From Euborellia annulipes (lineage: Eukaryota; Arthropoda; Insecta; Dermaptera; Anisolabididae), in assembly GCA_023213315.1 (NCBI GenBank), contig JAKCPI010000289.1:1-64000 (forward strand): 64,000 bases of DNA. Reading direction: 5' to 3'. Position 1 is the stretch's first letter; every line of letters starts with the position of its first letter. Shown piece after piece: positions 48,259 through 64,000 of the stretch. The translations under genes and the position numbers were made by a program. The notes under the pieces were generated by a model. It was given only the letters and a program-made list of their open reading frames with translations. It made no database searches and was not told the origin of the DNA.

Positions 48259-48590
48259 CAAGAATATTTTAAAGAAGTTGCAGGGATCCCTTGTCCGAGA
48301 GCCGCCGGAGGCGGCTCGAGACCTTCGGTTAATTAAGGTCGGTTCTGTTTTAGATTAAAAAATATTCATCAAGAATATTTTAAAGAACTTGCAGGGATCC
48401 CTTGTCCGAGAGCCGCCGAAGGCGGCTCGAGACCTTCGGTTAATTAAGGTCGGTTCTGTTTTAGATTAAAAAATATTCATCCAGAATATTTTAAAGAAGT
48501 TGCAGGGATCCCTTGTCCGAGAGCCGCCGGAGGCGGCTCGAGACCTTCGGTTTTAAGTTCGGTTCTTTTATTTTTAGAAAAAAATTCAAA
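48259..48590 (+). repeat. 111-bp tandem repeat, three units
   Basis: Units start at 48259, 48370 and 48481 (C-A-GAATATTTTAAAGAA). Each contains TTGCAGGGATCCCTTGTCCG and a GCCGCCGGAGGCGGC hairpin. The third unit diverges after about 75 bp and runs into the core palindrome. Confidence 0.88.
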
Positions 48591-48900
48591 ACAACTAGGG
48601 AATTCTCGGCTTTGGGTCGGTTCGGCTCGGTTCGGTTCGGTTCGGCTCGGCTCAGTTCGGTTCGAAACCATCCAGTTAGAAGCGATTCGGTAGCTCTTAA
48701 AAAAAAATTTTCGGGCCCTTCGGTCCCGAAAATTTTTTTTTTAAGGGCTACTGAATAGCTTCTAACTGGATGGTTTCGAACCGAACTGAGACGAGCCGAA
48801 CCGATCCGAAACCGAGCCGAACCGAACCGAAGTCGACACTAGTGACAAAACAACTTCAGGGGTCCCGACCTAATTGTTTCGGTCCTTCGGTTGAAGTTCG
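48553..48900. repeat. Core hairpin of the giant palindrome, TTCGG-rich
   Basis: The left arm has CGGTTCGGCTCGGTTCGG repeats, ACCATCCAGTTAGAAGC and TTTTTCGGGCCCTTCGG; the right arm carries the inverses. The centre is at GGGCCCTTCGGTCCC near 48,718. Apparent Arg/Thr/Glu/Pro-rich frames here are repeat artefacts. Confidence 0.85.
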
Positions 48901-49667
48901 GTTTCCTTCGATTAAAAAAAAATTAAAACAACTAGGGAATTCTCAGCCTTAGTGACAAAACAAATAGCGCGCGTAAATGAAAAGAACGAAAGAATCATGA
49001 ATGTTGAGCTAATGTAAAAAAAAAAATATTCTTTGTTTTTTTTTAATGATCATGAAGTTAGCTCCTTTATCTTTCATTATTAAAAAAAAAAATAATAATA
49101 ATAAACAATTATCATTAAAATTATTAATCTTTTTTTTTTACTCTATTTAATTAATTTATCTAGTTATCTCAATCAGAATAGGTCAGGCGCAAGATTTTTG
49201 TCATCTAAATTACAATGGAGAAAGAAAAAACCCAAAAAAGTAAGTAATAATACATTTTTTAATGCTTAGTGTGGCTTTCGTATTTCTTCAAAATTTTCGT
49301 TATTTTGGCATATATCTCAATCAAATTGGCTTACCGCCACCTCTTTTAGGCTAATAAAGGGAAATGAGGGAGTATTTTCCCTGAAAGAGTTGTAAAAAGT
49401 ACTAAACTCGCCAATAACTTATTGTAAATTCCCTCCAGAAAATCTTTATAACAAAATAAAATTACTGATTTGTGCTGCAACCTAATGGAAGCTTGAAAAA
49501 TTCATAATTCTAAAAGTCTCCACTGGATCGCAGCACAAATCAGCCTTTGATTAATTAATTAAGTTGATGGGTGCTGCGACTCTGTGGGGATATTTAGGAG
49601 GTAAGTGACCGGTGGCGGCCGCCCGGCTTGACCTCGGATGACCGGGATCTTGAGATCAGCTGATGGG

Positions 49668-49760
49668 TGGTGTGACTGGTCGCACAGCACACAAATTTCT
49701 CTTAAATTCGATAATTGAAAGTAGTTTTCTGGGGTTGTCACACCAACATTTTTGTGCTCA
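49668..49760 (+). repeat. Diverged CTGGTGTGAC hairpin
   Basis: GGTGTGACTGGTCGCACAGC and an inverse ending TTGTCACACC. It lies in the right half of the giant palindrome with no left counterpart, hence a later insertion. Confidence 0.6.
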
Positions 49761-49823
49761 TTCCGAAATTTTATTTTAAATTTGTATATATTTAGTTTGT
49801 CTCAGGAAAATTAGAAAGTTATT

Positions 49824-49829
<6 letters not shown>

Positions 49830-49856
<27 letters not shown>

Positions 49857-49915
49857 CACCTTGCACAGATTGGGTTTGAACTATGAATAATTTATACTAA
49901 ACCAATTATACTTGA
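49830..49915 (-). repeat. tRNA-like segment in right palindrome half
   Basis: The minus strand has AAGTATAATTGGTTTAGTAT, then ATAGTTCAAACCCAATCTGT and a long T run (A run at 49830-49855). It is the same type as the other tRNA-like segments in the arms. Confidence 0.5.
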
Positions 49916-51937
49916 ATCTACAAGACAAAATAAAACTTATGAATTTATCTTATTGTATAAAGGTGATGTTTTAATAAATGTATTAAAAATAAAAGGAAAT
50001 TGTTAATGATAATAATAAAAATAAAATGCGGGAGATGAATTTGAGCTCCAGAAGTGTGATAAAGTGAGGTTGGAAAAAATATTTATGGTGACGACTAAAC
50101 ATGGTCGTAACTAGGGGGTGCTGCCCCCCCCCCCCCCCCCAAGAAGGCTCGTGCTCCCCCCCCCCACCTAAAAAAAAAGCTCCCTGCCCCAAGAAAAATT
50201 GAGAAAATATAGGGCTTTTCAGGCCCCCCAAAGGATAGCTAGTCCCATGGCCCCCCTCCCAGCCAAATTCTGTAGTTGCGCTCATGCGACTAAATTAAAT
50301 CTGGCAACATTTATTTTCTTAATATAAGGAAAAATAAGCCATATAAAGGAACATTGAATGAAAGACGTATCAAAAAAATTTTAATATTGAACATATGATA
50401 TATCATTTTTTATTGCGTTTTATGCAGATTAATAAATTATAATCAAAATTTCAAAAGCTTGTATTTATATTGTTTGATTTTTTATTTATTTCATTTCTTA
50501 GGAAATGATAAGTTATTATTAAATATAAAAGGATTTTAATTAAAAAAAAAAAAGTGCCGGAGTTGGATTTGAACTCGCGCAGGTTTGGTTGAGGGAGGAT
50601 GGAAAAAATAATTTTTACTGACGATTTAACCGTTTGAGCCAAAGTTCCTTTTGTCAACTTTAAGTAAAATTGACTATATATGAAACATCGAATGAAAGTG
50701 GTGTTAAAAAAATTTTAATATTGCACATATTAAATATCATTTTTTACTAGGTTTTATTCAGATTAATAATTTATAATAAAAATTTAAATATTATGCTTAG
50801 TTTTCGAATTATTCAATGGACAAACGACACATTGTAAATGCCTTGTTGTAATTAAAGCAAAAACTCTATATAACATATGATACATGCTTTTATATCTTGA
50901 ATTCCTCCTGATTCTAGAGAACTAAACGCCTTTTAATTATATGGTCTAATTTTCGAGTTATTGACGATCAAAGTTAAGCCTACTTTCGCTCTAACGACAT
51001 CAACACCCAATTCAATATTATAGAAAAAAGCTTATTTAGCATTGTCTGATTAAAACAAAAATTTTACCAGAGATTTATAATTAAAAAATGAGTTTTTTTC
51101 TAAAGTTTCATTGAGATTGGTAAAGAAATAAATAAAATATTGACTATTTTGTAAATTGAGTTTTAGAATTTGGGATCTCAGGTGCGAGCCTAGAGCCGGT
51201 TCATAGAACGCTCTCTTTACCCATTCGGGATCCCGAATTCTAAAACTCAATTTACAAAATAGTCAATATTTTATTTATTTCTTTACCAATCTCAATGAAA
51301 CTTTAGAAAAAAACTCATTTTTTAATTATAAATCTCTAGTAAAAATTTGGTTTTAATCAGACAATGCTAAATAAGCTTTTTCGATAATATAGAAAATTGA
51401 GTGTTGATGTCATTAAGGTCGAAAATAAGCTTAACTTTGATCGCCAATAACTCCCAAATTAGATCATATAATTAAAAGGGCTTTAGTTCTCTGGAATCAG
51501 GGGGAATTCAAGAATTAATGACATGTATCATATGTTAGATTGAGTTTTTGGTTTAATTACATCAAGGCATAAACAATCTGACGTTTGTCCATTGAATTAT
51601 TTGAAAACTAAGCATGCTATTGACATTTGGATTATAAATTATTAATCCGCATAAAAAGTAATGAAAAATGATATATCATATGTGGAATATTAAAATTTTT
51701 TTAACACCACTTTTATTCGATGTTTCTTACATGGCTTATTTTACCCTTTTAAAATTAAATAAAGTATGGCTCAAGTGGTTAATTCGTCCACAAGCAATCT
51801 ATATTTTTTTCTCACGTAACCAAACTTCGCTAGTTCAAATCCACCTTCTGCACTTTTTTTTAAAATCATATTATCAATTTACTTTTATTTTTAATGCTAA
51901 CTTATAATTTCATTTATCTGTCATTATAACGAGAGGC

Positions 51938-52335
51938 GGTCAAAACTGCCGCTTGCCCAGTAACGAAAAAATAAGACCGTGAGTTTGGACCGCGGTCAAA
52001 TCTGTTAGATTGACCTGTGGCGGTCAAATCCGGCGCGTGCTTGCCGACGATCGAAAAGATAAATCCGTGCGTTTGGACCGACACTGCCAAAACCGACAGA
52101 TCTATCTCTTCGTGTATGGCCAGCTAATCAGTGAGGCGCTAGCGCTACGGCAGAAGGGGGCTGATATAATTGTCGGAGGCGATTTCCCCTCTCCCCCGTA
52201 GCGCCTCACTGATTAAAATGTTGATAAATAAAAACCTCGCGCAGCTCACAACTAGGTCGGTCCCCTTTGTTTTGCGCTCCCAGCCCAGTTGCGCCCGTGG
52301 CGGGCACCTGTTTTGCCACGCCCTCGTTACAGCCC
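51938..52335. repeat. GC-rich segment abutting the palindrome end
   Basis: Two ~85-bp direct repeats of GCGGTCAAA...TTTGGACCG (51938-52080), then a hairpin with AATCAGTGAGGCGCTA/inverse arms (52129-52215). Ends resemble TAACGAGAGGCG and CCCTCGTTACAG. Probably a DNA-transposon remnant. Confidence 0.5.
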
Positions 52336-52936
52336 TGTAAACAAATAGGCTTGCTATTTAAATAGAATAGAATTTTGTTATTTTATACACAGCTGGTGGC
52401 TTTTTAACATGACAACGTCTTTTGCTTGACTTCAAACTTTTTTTACTTTCTCTTACCTATTTTGAAATATATAGAAAGTATTGTTTGAATTTTTTTATCG
52501 TACTTAGTTCTCATTAATAAATATGTTCATACATTTCCATAGTAACAATATATGACAGGTGTGGCCAAACTTTTATCCATTAAGGGCGACTTTTGCTTAA
52601 AAAAATGAGGTTTTTCTAGAAAAAAATTGATTTTAGAGTTAATTACTCGGAATTTTTTTATTTATTCTATTAGACTTTTTCTTTCTGCACAAATTGTCAT
52701 CACATTTAGTCTGATCTTATTAGCCGTTCAGAATATACAGTGGTTAAATGTATTCCTCGATCATTTTTAATAATTTTTACTCGTGCATTTTGATCGATCA
52801 AACACTGGAACAGCTGGTACGCTCGCATAGTGGATACAGTTCAAATATTTGGAACGCGTTCAGCGGAACGCTCTCTCGGCGTGTATATCCATCAAAATCT
52901 CGACATCGAATTTTTGACATGAATCCAATACTTTCT

Positions 52937-52975
<39 letters not shown>

Positions 52976-54056
52976 CATACATGTATATATACAATATAAG
53001 AGAGTTTTCAAAGGTTTTAAAAATTGCAGATTTTTTCGGTTCAGAAATTTTATATATATTGTCAATATATATATCGACAAAAACCAAATTGCTACGCATT
53101 TTATAAACAAGGCAAGACTAAATGAGCTAATCCGTTATTTCTGATTTAAACCCGTTTTCAAAGTCGTTCCTTGAGGAAAAAGGAACGACTAAGAAGGGGG
53201 GTATAGGGTTTGAGAGTAAATACATATAATATTCAAGAAAACTAAATTTATTTTAAAATTAGTAAGATTATTGCCTAAAAAAATATGAAAATATACTTTA
53301 GACATGCTGCTCAAGAAAGTCGCCAATTATATATATAGGTTCAATTTTAATTTACTATGCAAATGGAATTTTCATTGAAAATGTTCTCGATAACAACAGA
53401 ATAAAAAAAAATGATTTTTTTTGAAATAAAAAAAAAAGAAATTCCTGAGATAATAATGATTTTCAAAAATAAGCATTTTATTAATTAATATTTACAATAT
53501 TTTAATTATCAAATTTTTCAGCAGCTCAGTGATATTTTACATTTTGCTTTTTTTTTTTTTTGAATTTTAATTAATTGGAAAACAGAGATCTACTACACAA
53601 AATAATATCTGCCTTCATTTTTAATAGTAATATAAAAAAAAATTAAAAAACTTTTAGAAACTTTAAAATTATTTATTTGAAAATTTGCGAGAAAAAAAAA
53701 ATAGCATTGTTTAAATTTTTTTTATTAAAAATTGAAGATGGTAAAAAAATAATAAATCCTACTGCTATAAAATTTAATTTTTATAGATCAGAATACAATA
53801 TTCATTTTTGAATTTATTTTATAACTCTTAGAAAAAATTTTCACTAATATATACAATAATAAATAAAGATAAAATATTTTTTTAAATTTTTTTTTTCAAT
53901 ATGATTGTAAAAAATTGAATAAATTAAATAAATTCAAAAATAAAAAAAAAGATAAAAATTAACATTTCCTGGCTTATGCATTCATTAGAGTCCCATGAAA
54001 ATGAACTTAAGGATGATATTTTCAAGTGCAGCAGTCTTCCATTATTTTATCTCATT
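52336..54056. other. Intergenic 3' of WDR5; repeat scraps
   Basis: Contains AGAGAAAGTA-family ends (52440-52480 minus; 52880-52945 plus), a hAT-like CAGGTGTGGCCAAACTTTT at 52557, a (TA)n run at 52941-52970, and AT-rich DNA to the WDR5 stop. No gene. Confidence 0.5.
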
Positions 54057-61454
<7,398 letters not shown>

Positions 61455-62349
61455 ATTATCAAGTCCAATATTTAACAAGAAAAATTACACACTTAGATTC
61501 ACATGTGATTTTTATTTTCAAATTATAGATAATTTAAATAATTTTATATGTGAACATTTTTTTAAACACTATTTTGTCCGTATAAAAAAAAAAAATTTAC
61601 TTTCTTAAAATAAAATTTTACAATTTATTTATTAAAATAATGAAAAAAAGAATTATTGAAATAAGATAAAAACTTATCCAAAATATTTTTTATTTTAATA
61701 TTTTTAATATCGATAAGCGATATACACAGCATACACCAACGTAGTGGATTGAATTCCCGTCATGCTGTTTGGCTTGGTCAAGTTCAGGTATGGAAAACGA
61801 AATTGTAGTTAGCTTGATTAAATAGTTTAAAATTTTCTCACTAGATGTCTCAATGTTTGAATGGTTTGAAATATTCTCACTAGATGTCTCAATAGGTACA
61901 AATCATTAAGATATTTTCTTTTTAAATTTGGATTTGAAAAATTTTGTTGATATGAGAATAAAAAATGATTAAATAAATATTTTATCTCTTAATAGATATG
62001 AATAATTTAAGGAATTAATTTCAAATATCTTAAAGTTTCATTGTTTATCAAAATAAGAGGCATCTCAGATCATTCAATATTAATTATACTCTTATAAAAT
62101 TTAACCTAATCTATATTTAATTTTAATTATTTTCTTGAACAAAAAACTTAACGATAAAATATGTTAAAAAATTAACGATGAGATATGGTTTAGGCTTTTT
62201 TCAGTATAAATAATATTTTTTTAAATTTAATTTGGTGAACCGATCAAGATTTATTTTAATTTATTTATAATATAAGTGATGAATTTAAAAAATCTTGCAA
62301 ATTTTCATTTGTTATATATCGCATAAATTAATTAAATATTCCTCAATAA

Positions 62350-62856
62350 AAAGGCGGTATTTGTTCGTGTAGGAGGGATTTTATTCGGGTATTTTCGTTG
62401 AAAACTAGAAAACTACTTTATCGACCAAAGGTCCTTTGGTGGCGGTAGCTTCGATCGTTCAATCGTTCGTGCATTCAGTCAGTCGCTCTCTGATCGCTCC
62501 GAGAAGCACTACCACAAACTTGCTTTGGTTCGATTCATAACATATAAAGTACTAGTTAACTTAAAAATTAAATATTATTTTTGCAAATTTTAATTAATCT
62601 TTTATTCTAAAATAAAATTAAGCTCTTTTTTTATAGTGCTGAAATATTTTTTGGTAAAATAGTTTAAAATTTGATTAGAAAAAAGTGAAAATCCGACGTG
62701 GAGATGTTGTGGCGGTCTGGTCATGTGACCACTTTCGACCAATCACAAGCCTGGAATTTCAAAGACTCTTTCTCAAGTGAAACGGCCCGTTTGGAGTCGC
62801 TGCGTAGCCATTGCTGAATCTACTGTACAACGGTTCGTTTTTTATCAATAAAAGTC
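62350..62856. promoter_or_regulatory. Putative divergent promoter between WDR5 (-) and a + strand transcript
   Basis: GC-richer, repeat-free block upstream of WDR5. It has a CCAAT box (62739-62743), an M-box/E-box-like GGTCATGTGACC (62719-62730), and TCAGTCAGTC (around 62476) resembling an arthropod initiator. TATA-like sequence is not obvious. 5' UTR exons of WDR5 may also lie here. Confidence 0.45.
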
Positions 62857-62921
62857 ATGGGTACAGAAAATCATCGATCGCTTCAAGACCGTCAACATAA
62901 TTCGTCAGACACGAGTGCAGG
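62857..62921 (+). CDS. Possible first coding exon of an unidentified gene (partial)
   Basis: ATG at 62857 opens a 21-codon frame starting MGTENHRSLQDRQH and reaching GT at 62922-62923 (GCAGG|GTATTA). Without splicing it stops two codons later. It sits just downstream of the CCAAT/E-box block and is divergent to WDR5. No family is recognised and the rest of the gene would lie beyond the window or in unrecognised exons, so this is tentative. Confidence 0.3.
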
Positions 62922-62984
62922 GTATTAATTGTATATTATTCGATTGAACCATCTGATGTGCGGTCTGATATGTTTTCGTGAGTG

Positions 62985-63215
62985 GGTTCCCCAAACCAGG
63001 GAAGACGGCCATAATAACATCAAGGATAAGCTTGTGCCGAGGCGTAGTGTAGTGTTTGATCCAATTTCATATTGAAATTCATCTCAAATCACGAGGTAGG
63101 TGGCTTATTCACTCAATGACCTGAATCTAAAATTGATTATTCAAATCCATTTTGCATGTGAACAAGTTTTCCGATTTGGAATGATTGAGTAGCCTCTCGG
63201 CTTTCTTCCCTGATT
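62985..63215. repeat. Inverted repeat flanking ~170 bp
   Basis: GGGTTCCCCAAACCAGGGAAG (about 62991) and CTTCCCTGATTGGGGAACCC (about 63205) are near-perfect inverts with one gap and one mismatch. No gene was seen between them. It is downstream of the putative promoter. Confidence 0.6.
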
Positions 63216-64000
63216 GGGGAACCCGCCATGTTGAACAGCCAGACGAGCTAAAACGGCCAGAAACGGGGCAAACCATAATATTTAATATCTCCGTTCAATC
63301 TGCACCGAAAACAGCTAATTCTTTTTTGATGTTCTTGATATAAAATCAAGTTTTGCATCATCCGGCGTCTATCCCACTAACTCCTCAACTCAACTTTCCT
63401 TTCCGAGCCTAAACAGTAGCTTCGTATCATTTTCCTCATTAAAATACTGTCAATTCTAACTTATTTACTTAACCAATCCTTTACAATGTTTTAGTCAAAA
63501 ATTTATTAAAAACATAAATAAAAAAAATAAATAATCAATAGGAGTTTTATCTCCTAATTCGATTATTTTGGATTTTTTTTTCATTCTCGAGTCACCATTT
63601 TATTAACTAATTTTTAGCTTAAATAAGATTTTTTAAAATTTACTATTTAAAAAATATATATATTTTTTTATTTAAAATTTATTTTCTAGATAAATTAGTT
63701 TAAAATATCAACTGAATTAATTTTCAACAATGTAAATAAGAAAAAAATTAAATTTGGGTCAAATTTTTAATTTCTTAAAATATATGGAAAAAAAGAAAAA
63801 GAATTTGACAGATAAGTTTTTAATGTATATATAAAGTTTGTTTATATTTTGAAAGATATAAAATTACTTGTTAATCAATATAATGGGAGGGGCTTTTTAC
63901 TGATAAATTTACTATCCATCCTTTAAAATGATAGATTTATTTTATTCCTTTATACAATTTCCAAAAATTCCTTGATTAAAAAAAAAAAAAAAAAAAAAAA
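63216..64000. other. AT-rich flank, no gene
   Basis: GC-richer until about 63420, then AT-rich with an A run at the window end (63979-64000). No coding exon was supported. Confidence 0.4.

Larger units (their letters stand above)
43677..51937. repeat. Giant interrupted palindrome (~8.26 kb), centre ~48,718
   Basis: Inverted matches in order from the outside: 43677-44290 with 51320-51937; 45921-47330 with 49905-51320; 47510-47890 with 49060-49435; and a core hairpin about 48553-48900. Where checked by eye, arms agree almost base for base (around the CGGTTCATAGAACG block, one difference in ~40). The left arm has a 1.6-kb insertion (44288-45920) that the right arm lacks. Both arms share a G-run insertion (46970-47140 and 50110-50290). 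No gene is inside. Arm ends read CTCTC(A/G)TTATAATGACAG. Confidence 0.85.

Noticed and set aside
48259..48590. CRISPR-like array
   Set aside because: Three 111-bp tandem units without unique spacers, in an animal nuclear sequence.
48477..48952. Arg/Thr/Glu/Pro-rich open frames on both strands
   Set aside because: They are translations of the TTCGG/CCGAA simple repeats in the core hairpin of the giant palindrome.
43677..51937. Giant palindrome as pure assembly fold-back
   Set aside because: Not excluded, but the arms differ by scattered substitutions and by unequal insertions (1.6 kb left only; a hairpin right only), which a simple read fold-back would not create.
52860..53110. Tyr/Ile-rich open frames
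   Set aside because: Translations of the (TA)n run and AGAGAAAGTA-family end.

Overview
The window is AT-rich, repeat-dense animal nuclear DNA. It holds intron-split genes with GT-AG introns, tRNA-derived SINEs, LINE 3' ends, hAT and Tc1/mariner-type MITEs, and Penelope-type hammerhead motifs. The WDR5 protein begins Met-Val-Pro like fly 'will die slowly', so an arthropod is the best guess. Order and species cannot be fixed from the sequence alone.

Layout. 1-16.2 kb is intergenic and almost entirely repeats: a hAT MITE carrying a nested fold-back, three SINEs, a LINE 3' end, and several copies of a ~680-bp element that begins with a hairpin and ends in AGAGAAAGTA. 16.27-32.24 kb (+) is a complete coding region for a RABGAP1/GAPCenA Rab GTPase-activating protein: 17 coding exons, 1076 residues, PTB + DUF3694 + TBC + coiled coil. 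32.3-37.6 kb is intergenic with a 0.9-kb palindrome, a Penelope-like palindrome with a hammerhead core, and MITEs. 37.69-42.43 kb (+) is a CIMIP2/FAM166 (UPF0605) ciliary microtubule inner protein: 6 coding exons, 302 residues, one intron read as GC-AG. 42.5-54 kb is intergenic and dominated by an ~8.26-kb interrupted palindrome centred near 48,718. 54.06-61.45 kb (-) is WDR5/wds: 8 coding exons, 338 residues. 62.3-63.25 kb is a GC-richer block that looks like a divergent promoter, with a possible first exon of an unidentified + strand gene.

The three genes are unrelated in function: Rab/endosome traffic, axonemal microtubules, and H3K4 methyltransferase scaffolding. They look like independent housekeeping or ciliary genes, not a cluster. 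Exon joins were read by eye from GT/AG sites, reading phase and family similarity, and all phases close. 5' UTRs, transcription starts and poly(A) sites are inferred.

The strongest unusual signals are the giant nested palindrome, four hammerhead-type motifs with covarying stem I, hAT MITEs with recognisable 8-bp target duplications, SINEs sharing one tail but carrying different tRNA heads, the GC-AG intron, and a RABGAP1 coiled coil that lacks a block present in vertebrate proteins.
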